DNA of 64,000 nt from Hyphochytrium catenoides (taxonomy: Eukaryota; Sar; Hyphochytriomycetes; Hyphochytriales; Hyphochytriaceae). The stretch lies in NCBI GenBank assembly GCA_900088475.1, contig FLMG01004137.1:80670-144669 (forward strand). Reading direction: 5' to 3'. The notes below the pieces were generated by a model that did no database searches, was not told where the DNA came from, and saw only the letters and a list, made by a program, of their open reading frames with translations. The position numbers and the translations under genes were made by a program. Shown one piece after another: positions 1-11,300 of the stretch (position 1 is its first letter; each line of letters starts with the position of its first letter).

Positions 1-1449
1 GAACCCGAATGTTTGATCCCCATTGTTATGGGAGCCAAGCAGGTCATTCTTGTGGGCGATCACTGTCAGCTAGGCCCTGTTATCATGTACAAGAAGGCCG
101 CCCAGGCTGGTTTGTCCCAGTCTCTCTTTGAACGCCTCGTGCTACTTGGGGTGCGACCCATTCGCCTTCAAGTTCAGTACCGTATGCACCCCTGCCTGTC
201 TGAGTTCCCATCCAACATGTTTTATGAGGGGACGCTCCAAAATGGTGTTACTGCCATTGAGAGACAGATGAAGAATGTGGATTTTCCATGGCCCCTTCCA
301 AGCAAGCCTATGTTTTTCTACATTTCTAATGGGGCTGAGGAGATTAGCTCTTCTGGCACTTCCTTCCTTAACAGGACTGAAGCCAGCAACTGTGAGAAGA
401 TCGTGACGCACTTTTTAAAGAGCGGCCTGAACCCAGGACAGATTGGTGTTATTACGCCTTACGAGGGACAGAGGGCATATATTGTTAGCTACATGCAGAG
501 AAATGGCCCTCTGAGAGCTCAGCTATATAAGGACGTTGAGGTGGCCAGCGTGGACGCTTTCCAGGGAAGAGAGAAAGACATCATCGTTGTGTCCTGCGTG
601 CGCTCTAACGAGAACCAGGGTATTGGCTTCCTCAACGACCCTCGTCGCCTCAACGTGGCTCTTACTAGGGCCAAGTATGGGCTCATTTTGTTAGGAAACC
701 CGAAGGTTCTGGCAAAGCAGCCACTCTGGAACAGTCTCCTTGTGCACTTTAGAGAGAAGGAGGTGCTAGTAGAAGGCTCTCTAAACCACCTCACTCCGTC
801 CATGATGGTTTTCCCTAAACCAAGGCGGTTCAGCAACTTCTCAGCCATCGCAGGGATGCCTCTGCCATACAAGGGCACGGGGAGCCGACCGGATGAGTAC
901 GGGGCAATGAGAGACGCTGGAAGGGGAGCTCAGCGCCAGCATGCTCCACTGGATAGCCGGTATGATCCAAGGTACAACCAGGCTGCCGCTGCCATGCCTC
1001 CCACTGTAGGACCAATTGAGCCACCTCACACTAAATATGGTGCTCCTGGCGTGCCTCCGCCGGACCGATATTTCGGCGGTTTCCAGCACCTTCCACCACC
1101 ACCTCCCATAGTCAGCGGCCATGGGGCCCCTAGCCGTGCCCCAGGCTATGGCGGCAGCCATGGGCGTCGCAATGGATATGGGCAACAAAATCAGCGGCCG
1201 TCTAGGTCTCGCAACGAGGATCCATTTTCTCAGGATCCGCTGACGCAGGGTCCACTCTCGCAGAATGGTTTGGGGTCTTCGTTCATGGGAGGAGAGGATA
1301 CCCAACCCTTTAGCCAAGTGTCAGACAGAGGGCTTGGTGATATGCCGGGGCTCTCCCAGGATAGCTTCGGTGGCTTCAGTGACCATTTCCACTCTCAGAA
1401 GTCTCAGAATTTCCTGGATGACCGTAAGGATGACCGAGGCTTTTATTAA
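1..1449 (+). CDS. UPF1: UPF1 RNA helicase, C-terminal half (5' end outside window)
   Basis: This is the ATP-dependent RNA helicase of nonsense-mediated mRNA decay, acting in the cytoplasm on terminating ribosomes. The frame is open from base 1 (EPEC), just after where the Walker B DE residues should be, so motifs I and II lie upstream of the window. Visible superfamily-1 motifs are III (VGDHCQLGP), IV (QYRMHP), V ([13 protein letters not shown]) and VI ([10 protein letters not shown]). The RecA2 domain matches animal and plant UPF1 almost residue for residue up to about residue 265. A low-complexity tail of about 215 residues follows, rich in G, P and R. Its last 75 or so residues hold six SQ and two TQ dipeptides, the target type of SMG1-family kinases. 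There is no intron in this 1.4 kb, unlike most neighbours. Stop is TAA at 1447. Identification is certain; only the missing N-terminus is unknown. Confidence 0.97.
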   Translation, partial: EPECLIPIVMGAKQVILVGDHCQLGPVIMYKKAAQAGLSQSLFERLVLLGVRPIRLQVQYRMHPCLSEFPSNMFYEGTLQNGVTAIERQMKNVDFPWPLPSKPMFFYISNGAEEISSSGTSFLNRTEASNCEKIVTHFLKSGLNPGQIGVITPYEGQRAYIVSYMQRNGPLRAQLYKDVEVASVDAFQGREKDIIVVSCVRSNENQGIGFLNDPRRLNVALTRAKYGLILLGNPKVLAKQPLWNSLLVHFREKEVLVEGSLNHLTPSMMVFPKPRRFSNFSAIAGMPLPYKGTGSRPDEYGAMRDAGRGAQRQHAPLDSRYDPRYNQAAAAMPPTVGPIEPPHTKYGAPGVPPPDRYFGGFQHLPPPPPIVSGHGAPSRAPGYGGSHGRRNGYGQQNQRPSRSRNEDPFSQDPLTQGPLSQNGLGSSFMGGEDTQPFSQVSDRGLGDMPGLSQDSFGGFSDHFHSQKSQNFLDDRKDDRGFY

Positions 1450-2725
1450 TGTCGCTGGGCAAGCAATTTGACAGGGCGGACACGAGAAGTTCTCCTGAGT
1501 TCATGACGGAATTGAAGGACCAGAGTGAAGGCCGCGGGTTTCAGGTCGAAACGGTGCCGCGGTCGAGCTTCAAGAGTCTCAGTCTCGGTGGTGATCGCGG
1601 TTCCAAGGTGGGTGGTGATCGGCGTTAGTAGGCTCCATCTTCAGGACAGCTGAGGGCGGACTCTACGCCTATGTCACAGCTGGCTTATGTCCATTCGTAA
1701 ATATGGACTTAGCTTATAAAGCGCATTTGACGGTTATGAGAGAATGGGTGATGGGACGGCGAGGGAGGAGAGAGAGTTCCAAAGATGAGTGAAGTACTGG
1801 ACTCCAGCAAGGACCGCATTGTAGCGGTCACCATGTACGCTGGCCGTGATGCCTCTCCCCAAGGAGCCAGATCGACCTTTGGGTGAATTGAATGAGGCGT
1901 AGTAGATCAATAATGGTAAGGAGAGGCCTTGGCCTATAGGACCTAGTAGTAAAGGAATCTAGCTACACTACATGTTGTTGAGCGCATCAGTTACTTATTG
2001 CTTTTCCCTACGACAGTTTCAGCTCTGTCAGCTCACATCTTGAGATCCCTGATCAACATTGTCTCTTGACCTCTGGCTCTCGCGTCAGAACCTTTCCCAG
2101 CGAGCTTGAGCCTTCCCCTTCCCCCACTCCACATACACCTGGTTAACTAGACTTCTATATACTCAAGCCTTTCGTGCCAGATGGTAGTGAGTCTCCCTCA
2201 AAGGTGGCAAAGGTGATGGGTGTCAAGCCGGCGATGCAGATGTGAGAAGGCGATAGAGCACTGTGATGTCTCGAAAGGCCACACAGAGACCAAAAGGCAG
2301 GCAATGTACCTTGAGGGAGGAGCTCCCTCCACCAGAGCGCTGACAAGCCGACCCTCTAGGGCATCCTCTCCCTACTTTATCGCTCACCCACTGCCAAGCA
2401 CTGACCCTTATAGACATACTCTTGAAGTTTAGATTACCCACACTCCGCGCACCCTCATAAAGTGAGGGTCATCCCCTCTATAATTACATGGGTGACAATC
2501 TCCTCCCCTCCGAGGTACAGACGTCGAACGCGCAGCTTCCACCCTATCAGCGCGCATCTTGAAGCTCTGACCCAATCACCAGCCGATGAGGTTGAACACG
2601 GCCACCACCGCCGGTCACCATCACCTGTCTGCAGCCAACATGCTAGACTTGCTCGGCTCTCCTTGCTTCCTTGTTGCTCGGCTCTCCTTGCTTCCTTGTA
2701 GGATAACGAAGTAGAGTTCCTCTTT
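1450..2725. other. Intergenic between UPF1 and SCOT
   Basis: This stretch runs from the UPF1 stop to the probable SCOT 5'UTR intron. I see no exon with a conserved protein; short open frames near 2155-2441 and 2462-2701 have no recognisable sequence and overlap on both strands. It holds a perfect 25-bp tandem duplication (annotated separately) and presumably the UPF1 3'UTR and SCOT promoter. Confidence 0.6.
2649..2698. repeat. Perfect 25-bp tandem duplication
   Basis: Bases 2649-2673 and 2674-2698 are identical 25-base units beginning TTGCTCGGCTCTCC, in pyrimidine-rich sequence just upstream of the SCOT 5'UTR intron. Two exact copies suggest a recent slippage duplication. It is not coding in any supported model. 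Confidence 0.9.
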
Positions 2726-2846
2726 GTAAGCTCTTTATCAGCCCATTAGCCAACCTCCCGCCCAGTCCTCACCTCGATAAACCAAGGAAGGGTTGATAAA
2801 GAGCTCTGTCAAGCTTTGCCCTACCAACTTCTGTCCTGATTGACAG
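2726..2846 (+). other. Probable 5'UTR intron of the SCOT gene
   Basis: A GTAAGC donor at 2726 and a TTGACAG acceptor ending at 2846, four bases before the SCOT start codon, outline a 121-nt intron. Its 3' end (2804-2838) is a 35-bp near copy of the 3' end of coding intron 2 of the same gene (3212-3246). A 12-bp inverted repeat (AGCTCTTTATCA at 2729-2740 against 2794-2805) lies inside it. Inferred from splice signals only. Confidence 0.5.
2804..2838 (+). repeat. 35-bp direct repeat, copy A (SCOT 5'UTR intron)
   Basis: Bases 2804-2838 match 3212-3246 at 34 of 35 positions (one G/T difference). The shared block begins CTCTGTCAA and ends CTTCTGTCCTG. This copy sits 8 bases before a candidate 3' splice site upstream of the SCOT ATG. 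Confidence 0.9.
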
Positions 2847-2850
2847 AGGA

Positions 2851-5800
2851 ATGGCGTCTCTTCTGGCCTGTAGACGATTGATAAGGATCTCGTCCGCTCC
2901 TCTGGTAAGAGTTCTTACCATAGTTTCATCCTAACAGCACCAGGACACCGATCACCTTTCTTCTCCCCATCCCCACAGAGCTTTCTACTCAGAAACGGGT
3001 CCACCTACAGTAAAGTGTTCACCTCTGCTGCTGAGGCTGTCAAAGACATTCCCTCGGGATCGAAGCTGTAAGCCATTCGCCAGATTTGCTCATAGACTCT
3101 GCATCCTCTAACCTCACCGCTTCGCACACATACCGTCCGTGGTGTGTATGACCAACCCTGCTCCTTTCCCGCGCTCCTTCCCCACCGACCCTTGCTTGCT
3201 CTATCCATGTCCTCTGTCAATCTTTGCCCTACCAACTTCTGTCCTGCACCAGGCTAGTCGGAGGTTTTGGTCTATGTGGTATTCCTGAAAACCTGATCAA
3301 TGCTCTACGAGACCAAGGCACCAAAGATCTCACCTGTGTCTCTAACAATGCTGGAGTCGATGACTTTGGCTTGGGCCTCTTGCTCCAAACTCGACAGGTA
3401 AGTAGGAGACTTGCATGAGCAAGGCAGAGCATTGTATCAGGACCTTTCTTGCTGGAGACTTTCAGAAATTGAATCATTCATCCGGTCTCGTGCTCTCACT
3501 TGGACGCCTAGATCTTTTGGCCCACCCTCCTGTGTAAATCATCTCTCCTTTCTTGCTGCTTGTCTAGGTCCTGCTTACCTCTTCCGTCGCAGGTCAAGCG
3601 CATGATCTCCTCCTACGTAGGAGAGAATGCACTCTTTGAAAAACAGTACCTATCCGGCGAGCTGGAGGTTGAGCTCACTCCTCAGGTACTTCCGTCTGTT
3701 AAATGAATCCTCTTGTTTTATGCCTTGTCTTTCTCAGCTTATCTCTTGTCCCCTCCCTTTCCTATTCAAGTCCGCCTAACCACAGCGAATACTTAGGGCA
3801 CTTTGGCTGAGAGAATGCGTGCTGGAGGAGCTGGAATCCCAGCTTTCTTTACCCCTACAGCCTATGGCACTATTATACAGGTGATACGGCAGTGCGATGA
3901 GCACACCTTTGTCCACTCGGGATCCCCGCAGTCTTGTGTTTACTTTCCTTAGGGGATACCGCCTATTTGCTGAGCGTTATGTCCACAGCGTCGGCGTGCT
4001 TCTCCTTACTTACGTTCGTCCTCGTTCTTGCAGGAAGGAGGATTTCCCATCAAGTACAACCCTGATGGAACTGTAGCCATTAGAAGCCAGCCAAGGGAAG
4101 TTAGAGAGTTCAATGGCCGACAATATGTCATGGAGGAAGCCATTACTGGAGACTTCGCCCTCGTTAAGGCATGGAAAGGAGACAAAAGAGGAAATCTCGT
4201 CTTCAGACATACAGCCATGAACTTTAACCCTGAGGTTGCCAAAGCAGGGCGAATCACTATAGCTGAGGTAACTTTGGCATTGAACAAGGGCGATGGGTGA
4301 CGGCAGGGAGGGGTCGACCTATATGAGCTGGAGCTAGGATTTGACAGCTATGGTGTGACAACAACACCATTGCTCTGAGGACTAACAAGGAGATGGTTGA
4401 CTATGGTACTCATATGTACGTGGTCGGGAATAGCCAGATAAGAGGGAGAGGGAACGGGGGGGGCGGGGGGGGCTACCAGGGCTATAGAAGCAAAAGAGCG
4501 TAGCGTCTAACAAATGGGTACGTGCGTTTGTGTCAGGTGGAAGAGTTAGTAGAGGTTGGCGAGCTTCACCCAGGTAAGCGTTCACACTATATTGGAGATA
4601 TGATGAGAGCTCGACAGTCATCTCACGCTACGTTCGCTTTCCCGCATGCTAACGTAGATGACGTCCATGTTCCTGGCATCTATGTCGATAGGATCATACA
4701 GGGCAGTCGCTATGAGAAGAGAATAGAGAAAAGAACAGTTGATGATGGCAAGCCGGTTAGTGGAGTTTCTTGAATTCCAATCTACCTCGGGGCACTACTT
4801 AACACTTATCACTGCTCCAGAGCGTAGCTAAGATTAATCCAGCCAGAGAGAGGATCATTAGAAGAGCTGCGAAGGAGCTTAAGGTACATCCTCTTACATT
4901 AATTTATCACGCAATATCTCTTTCGTTCCTCTCGCTTCCATCTGGAGGGGTCGAGTTCTTGTCAAAGTTTTCTTACTGGTAACCTTCCCGACCACATACC
5001 AGGATTTGTTGGCGGAGCTACTGTTTTACTGCCTGTTAATCCCCTCATCTCCCGCCTTCTCAACTCCAGGATGGAATGTATGTCAACCTGGGAATCGGAC
5101 TCCCAACCCTAGCCAGCAACTACCTGCCCGAAGGTGTGCATGTAGACTTGCAGAGCGAGAATGGACTTCTGGGAATGGGACCCTTCCCAAAACCGGAGGA
5201 GGTAGATCCGGACCTCATCAATGCCGGTAGGAACTGCAAGGGTTAGCTCCCTGGCGTTATTTTATCGTCCATGAGTTACCGCAAATACTCTTGGGTCCTT
5301 GCCTCTCTTCCCCTTCGGGTAGCACCATTCTTTGTTTAGCACTTCCTTCTGGGTAGAGATGACCTTAAGTTATCGGTAGTAATATCTCTTTCTCCAGGGA
5401 AGCAAACGGTGACTTTCCTGCCTGGATCCTCAATCTTCTCGTCCTCTGAGTCCTTCGCTATGATTCGCGGTGGGCATGTACATATCACAATTCTTGGCGC
5501 CCTGGAGGTAGCAGAGAACGGAGACCTAGCTAACTGGATAATACCAGGTCGGAGGCAGCGCCTGTCCTTCTCGCTTGCTTTAGTTTTTATTGTCCTAGCG
5601 TGCAACCCCAAACTAGGAATTTCCTTCTCGTCCTCTTAAAAAGCTAGGGTAGGGCTTGGGATCTTCAGCCCTTTCTGATTGAACCCCTTGAGAGCTAATG
5701 CCTTCTACCCGTTATTACTTCCGTTGTGTTTGTCTAACTCCTGGTTCTACGCAGGCAAGATGGTGAAGGGAATGGGCGGAGCTATGGACTTGCTTGGGTC

Positions 5801-6286
5801 AGGCAATAGGGTGGTAGTCACTATGGAGCACACCGCCAAGGGTCGGCCAAAACTTCTAGAGAAATGTTCTCTTCCTCTGACGGGGAAGGCAGTAGTGGAC
5901 ACTGTTATCACCGAACTGGTAAGTTCCATTTCTAGTCCATTGCGAAGAAGAGAGACTGAGTGGGAGAGGCGCAAGTATGTGATGGGTGCTGGCGACCTTT
6001 CAAGGAGCTAGTGTTAGCGGAGAGAAAAGTTGAGGTCATGAGGAAGTCTGGCCGAAAAGGTCCATGCTCGAAAGAGGGAAGGGGACGAGAGAAGATATTG
6101 CAGGACTAAAGACGCTGTGAGATCTCGGTCAAACTAAGTCGGGCTTTGCAGGGTGTTTTCGACATTGACAAAGAGCGGCGCAAGATGGTGCTCGTAGAAA
6201 TTGCGCCAGATACTTCAGTGGAGGAGGTCAGAGCCGCAACGGGATGCCAGTTTGAGGTGTCGCCGTCGCTCAAGTCCATGGAGTAG
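2851..6286 (+). CDS. OXCT1: Succinyl-CoA:3-ketoacid CoA-transferase (SCOT), mitochondrial
   Basis: The enzyme moves CoA from succinyl-CoA to acetoacetate, the first step of ketone-body use in the mitochondrial matrix. Thirteen exons join in phase: 2851-2904, 2979-3067, 3253-3397, 3593-3685, 3797-3880, 4034-4267, 4537-4573, 4658-4755, 4821-4883, 5070-5226, 5398-5547, 5755-5918 and 6152-6286, giving 500 residues (animal SCOT is about 520). The start [18 protein letters not shown] is a typical basic, hydroxylated, acid-free mitochondrial presequence. The alpha half carries [12 protein letters not shown]; the beta half carries [12 protein letters not shown], in which Glu329 is the catalytic residue that forms the CoA thioester. 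The [13 protein letters not shown] and KGMGGAMDL blocks follow. All introns are GT-AG. The gene appears intact and complete. Confidence 0.97.
3212..3246 (+). repeat. 35-bp direct repeat, copy B (SCOT intron 2)
   Basis: This second copy of the 35-bp block ends six bases before the AG of intron 2 (3068-3252). Both copies occupy the polypyrimidine and acceptor end of an intron, and both host introns begin GTAAGC. Confidence 0.9.
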
Positions 6287-6377
6287 TTCATGTACATACC
6301 CGTCTTCCGGCTAGGCCCAGTAACGAAGGGATTATTTATAACTAGATCATATACTTCTGCTGTCTTCAGTACTACCC

Positions 6378-6725
6378 ATGTCCACCACTCCTCAGTGCGG
6401 CGATATAACTGCGCTCATTCGCCGCCAAGCTCTTAGAACTTCTGTCTCTACAGTTCCTCTCTTAAGTAACGAGCTGAAATCCAGATGTTCCCCCGGTTTG
6501 GCTGGATACCCAGTCGGCCCATCCTCCACCATCTCTGCTCTTCGTTTATCTCCTGGCGTCTCGTCAATCCTGCAGTGCCATCCTCCTATAGCAACTCGTA
6601 GAAAGTGGAGTCTATGCAGGTGGTTGCTCGGGTCCTGGCTCCATCCATCTCCTCTGTGCCTTCATCACCTCTTTATGACCTTTCGCCCGCCCATCATCGA
6701 AAACAGGAAGTCATCGCTTCACTGA
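6378..6725 (+). CDS. Hypothetical 115-codon ORF downstream of SCOT (doubtful)
   Basis: An ATG-initiated frame starts MSTTPQCGDITALIRRQALR and is rich in S, R and L with few acids for its first 60 or so residues, resembling a mitochondrial presequence. A second frame from about 6614 (MQVVARVLAPSISSVPSSPL) stays open to a TAA near 6773, so the locus could be a small spliced mitochondrial protein. I recognise no family and cannot fix splice sites. It could equally be the 5' part of TAF11 or the SCOT 3' flank. Low confidence that it is a gene. Confidence 0.2.
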   Translation: MSTTPQCGDITALIRRQALRTSVSTVPLLSNELKSRCSPGLAGYPVGPSSTISALRLSPGVSSILQCHPPIATRRKWSLCRWLLGSWLHPSPLCLHHLFMTFRPPIIENRKSSLH

Positions 6726-6971
6726 TCAATCACAAGTGCCCGTTAGCGGTACCTATGCGAAGATTCTCCTAAGCTTTGACTATGTACCTTGGCTCTTTTA
6801 TGGGTCTATTGATGTTCGTGCCTTGCCTCCGATGACTGAGAGGGAGCAGCATGCAGAGCCTTCATTAGCTGACTAGCACCGTGCAGAGGAGGCTTTCAAC
6901 TTGGCTGATGGTTACCGCACTCGTCCATTCCAGCTACTGAAGGTCACAACCTCTAGCTGGGCTCTCGTGAC

Positions 6972-7026
6972 NNNNNNNNNNNNNNNNNNNNNNNNNNNNN
7001 NNNNNNNNNNNNNNNNNNNNNNNNNN
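6972..7026. other. Assembly gap (55 N)
   Basis: A run of 55 N interrupts the sequence directly before the first readable TAF11 codons. The start of TAF11 is probably inside it or spliced across it. Confidence 0.99.
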
Positions 7027-8071
7027 AGTTGCCTAGCAACAAAACTAAGGGACCGACAAAATCTCCAAAAAGCAAAAAAGGGCCATCCCCAAGACAGGAG
7101 GCTTCTACAACGAGAAAGCCTTCTTCCCCTGTGAAGGAGGCACATACTGGGCCCTTTACCGCAAACCTAGAGAAGATAGTCGACGAAGGTCCTGGCCTAT
7201 CACATCATGCTAACAAGCGAATTGATGCAGATCAAAGGAAAGATACAATTGTGCTTAGGTCAGTACGCGCCATCCCGTCTGTCGACCTCTTGACCTCTTC
7301 ATTCTTCTTGGCTGCTTCTTAGCTCCCTCTGTGTGTGCTATGCAATTTATTTCCTTCATTAGCCTCATGGTATGACTGACCAAGCGGATTCTATTTTTCA
7401 GAGACGCTCTCAACTCTCTGAGTGACCTTCAGGCAGAGCGGTTTGAGAAGTTCAGACGCTCTCATTTTGATCGGAACGTCGTTCACCAGGTAATGACCCG
7501 CTATCTACTCGAGTGGATGGAGCTAGTGACTCTTCCTCATCCCTGCGGTCTATGCTACGAACAGCGGTCGGGTCATTGTGTTTGACTTAGTCTTTCCCAG
7601 GCATGACTACCACTACAGAGGTTCCTTTAATGTTGCTTTCTAGCTCTTGTGCTGGGTCCTTTACGCCGTCCTTCACTTCTGTTCCTGCGCAGCAGTGGAA
7701 CCCAAATATTCTTCACCTCAAGCTAATCGAACTGCTAAGCTGATGACAGATGTAGTCAAGTCGTCCAAAGTAGACAAGGAAAAAACAAATATCACCATTC
7801 CGATGGCGGTCTTTATGTCCTCATGCGCCAAAGTGTTCGTAGGCGAGGTCGTGGAGGAAGGTTAGCTCTTTGGCCACCGTGAACTCACCCCCAAATCAAA
7901 TCGCTGACCTCTTTCCCTTGCCTTCACTTGTTCCCCCTAGCGAGACGGTTGATGGAGCACCTTGAGGAGGGGGGTCCCATCCAACCCCGCCACCTCAGAG
8001 AGGCGGTTCGCAGACTTCGCAAAGAGGGCAGGGCCGAGGGTGGCCATAAAAGACGAAAAGTTTTACGTTGA
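7027..8071 (+). CDS. TAF11: TFIID subunit TAF11 (5' end lost in gap)
   Basis: TAF11 is a histone-fold subunit of the general transcription factor TFIID that pairs with TAF13. Exons 7027-7258, 7402-7489, 7740-7860 and 7941-8071 join in phase. The N-terminal part is a basic, Ser/Lys/Pro-rich linker. The histone fold follows: ERFEKFRRSHFDR, then TNITIPMAVFMSSCAKVFVG across the central helix, then GGPIQPRHLREAVRRLRK, which correspond block by block to human TAF11. The acceptor at 7739 was chosen over two upstream AGs because only it keeps the fold continuous (HQ-LMTDVV). The protein ends HKRRKVLR, a basic tail like that of animal TAF11. The missing start is caused by the N gap, not by gene decay. 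The 3' end converges on REV3, 305 bp away. Confidence 0.92.
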
Positions 8072-8376
8072 AGATTAGGCTTTGTGACGGAACTCATTAC
8101 ACTAATATCGCTTGTGGCATTGGGACGAGCCGCACAGCAAGGTTCAAATTCAGGACAGTCCCTATAGCTTGGGAACATCAAACAAGCGGCTGCCATGAAG
8201 GGTACAAGCTGTTGTGCTAGGAGGCAGCAGAATGGTGGAGCAGGAAAGACCGCGCGAGGAAGAGAAAAGAGAGAAACCGCCCAGAAGCACGTGAAGGCCC
8301 ATATTAAGCCTGTGGACTATGTAACATTACCCTATGTATATTATAACTAACAGCTATAGCACAAAAAACGCTTATA
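8072..8376. other. Convergent spacer between TAF11 and REV3
   Basis: About 305 bases between the TAF11 and REV3 stop codons. No coding signal is seen; it presumably holds the two opposing 3'UTRs. Confidence 0.6.
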
Positions 8377-11300
8377 CTAAGGTAGATCCTCAATGTCCTT
8401 CATAATTCCTGACAGCTCCTTGACCTCCATGCCGGCAGCTGCGCGAGCAAAAAGTACTGGGCAGTCCAAGGAGATACACTCCGAGTCTAGCCGACCATGT
8501 CCTGAACAACGACCGCAGAACTAGAAGGATCGCGACGAGAAGGCATTAGAAACAGGGATAGATGTTTGGGAGGTCAACAGTATCGTGGGACACAAAGGGA
8601 AAAAGCGGTAGTTCTGGAATTGCTGGTGGGAAAAAGATCGGCAAGGATCATTGACAAACCTGCTGCAGATCCCGCAACTTGTGGTCCATTGTTAGTACTT
8701 TCTGATACATCTTCAGGACCTGCAAAAAGGTCCAAAGTAAGAAGAGAGGTGCTACCGAACGAAAGAAGCGAGCTGTAGGCACCAGGTTTTGAGGGTCTCC
8801 AAAGCACTTCGTGCAGAAAGTCTTGTTGGTTAGTGTCCCGCAAAGTGGGCAGTGCATACTGAGGTAGTACTGGTCGATGGTAGAAGATGCACCTCTCGAG
8901 GAGCTATTCCGCTTATCTAAAACAATAGGCACAGATTGGGGTCACCGCAACGTAGAGCTCTTTCAACCCAAAATGTAAACTGTTAAGAGAACTATGCATA
9001 CAACTCCAATCTTCGACGCTTATAAATAGCACGGCCAGATTAGAAGAGTATTGTGACATTCTTAGAGGAAGTGAAGGTGACTGTTATCTAGCCAACCTGC
9101 AGCATCTCGCTCCAGCCTTCGTCTGACAGGCACGAAGGGCCGCTTCATGTCTAGATACCAGGATCTCACGTCCACTCCCATTAGGTTAAAAATGCGCTCT
9201 AGACTAGGGAGTATCTGTGCATAGGTTCAATCATGAAGGGGTACAAGGTGTCAAAGAGTTAGGAAAAATATCACTCAGGTAGGTAGTACTATGATCAAGC
9301 AGGTGTTACCACAGATCCCTCTTCCCCCCAGTGTAGCTGCCACCATCGTACCTGCTTGTTGATATAGTACTGTGCATTGATTCGGAGCCTATCGCTATTT
9401 TCAACGTATTCCAAGGGTGACACCACGAGATCTACCAGTCTGGCTCCGGGTTCTCCGTACACAACGACGTAAGGGACCCTAAGGTACTTTCGTATCAGTA
9501 ACCACAACACAAAACTGGCAAGCAGCAGCCAACCCATTAACCTTGTCGATGCCGTAGTGCAGTACCATTAAGTAAAAGAAAACTAGTAACAGGCATGCCA
9601 GGTTAAAGCAGATTCATAAGACTGTCATCCAGGGCTGGTCACGCACCTTTCTGCGTACTTGGGCTCGGCACGAGGGTCCTTGGCCATTTGGCGTGTAGCG
9701 ACCACCACCGCGGGAGGCGGCATTCCATTTTCACTATAGGTACCAAGACGCACCTAAGATGCAAGTAGGGAAGTAAGCATTGAGCCACTAACAAGGTCAT
9801 ATATACAGGTTGTGAAACTCTCTTGTGAAACTGTTTAGAGATCAGTAAGAGGTTAACACGCGAGATAGAGGCAGCGAGCAACATGAGATTAGGTCAACGA
9901 TCAACTATGGCAGACAGCATATTTCTGCAGGCCACGTCACTACCTCTTTCGCGAAAATGAAGTCCTTAACGTTAAGATCTCCCCTGATTATCCGAGAGAA
10001 CCTTTCTGTCAGAAATCTCTTGACTTTGCTAAGATCTCTGGTTTTAAACATCTCACGGAGACATCTCTCCATGGTGCTTGCTACAATTGGGCAGGAGTCC
10101 CTTCTGACGGTTTCTATTCCTTTAGCGTCAAAGCTTCCTCCTTCCTGACGCTCGCTCTCAAACATCCAGCCCACGTAACGCTTCTTTGTAAGCATGACAG
10201 ATCCCATATAGACCTGAAAGGAAAGAAGAGAGAACCATTAAAGGTTGAAGTGGTCGATGTGGAACTCTTTCATATGCGCAGAAGCGGGACTACTTCGGCC
10301 TGTGAGAGCGCACGTCAAAAAAGGTAGAAGTTTGTTTCATGGTAAGTTAGGTCGAGATAATAGTGTGATATTTCCTGGGTTTGACGGAAGGAGAAGGAAG
10401 TTATAGAAGCAGCACCTTCTCCATCTTCAACTTCATCGGGAATGGATTCGCTGCGGTGATTGTGTCAGCGATCTCCTGTCCGACTCTGAACGCCTCTCCC
10501 ATACTGCGACCAGGTAATAGAACGAAAAGGCTGTCTGTATCTCCATACACTACTCGTGCGCGCCACTCCGAGGACGATTGGACAACACGAATTGCATGCT
10601 CGAGGGTCGAGCGACCTACGGGGAGTTAACAATATGGAGAAATCAATACCCTTTGCGTGAAGTTAAAGAGCAGCTCACGCGGAAGCGACCGCTTAGTATG
10701 CTTGATAGTCTGGAGCCTCCAACAAGGCGAAAGTTATGAGCTTGGGAGAAGCAAGATTTAAAGTGCCGAGGAGCAAAAGTAGGCAAGAAGAACCGGCGAC
10801 GCCACAACAAATGGTAACTAAAGTCTAATCGAGGTACGAGCGAGAACCTGTCTGGACTATAGCATCTGCAATCTCAGCGCAAGGCATACGTCCAGAAAAG
10901 CCGGCCGCAGTGTACCCATAGGTTACATTCGCAATCATTTTCAAAGCAAACTACAGGTGAGTGTGGTTAGAACTGTGTGATAGAGTGAATTCCTGGCAAG
11001 AACAACTCCAAAGCAATCATAAGGAGAACCTGTCGGGCATTAAGCGTCCGTTTTAGAGCCCTATCTTGGGTAACATCGTCGTCTTTCATTGCCTTCTTGA
11101 TCATCACCCTAGCCAGAATGATATAGTCGTTAGATTATTGACCCCTATGCTTTAGGCTGTCATGGCCTCCATAGTGTATATAGTCATTAGCGCTACAAGA
11201 CTGTACTGGTTTCTTTGAGGTTGCATACCTTGTGTCCAGTATCTCCTTTAGCATCCTCGGTAGCACTCCCTCCCGGCTCCGCTTCGAACAGAAGATTGTG

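Noticed and set aside
7680-7740. TAF11 acceptors in GCGCAGCAG near 7691-7694
   Set aside because: They insert about 16 residues or a stop into the histone fold; the AG at 7738-7739 restores a continuous HQ-LMTDVV alignment.
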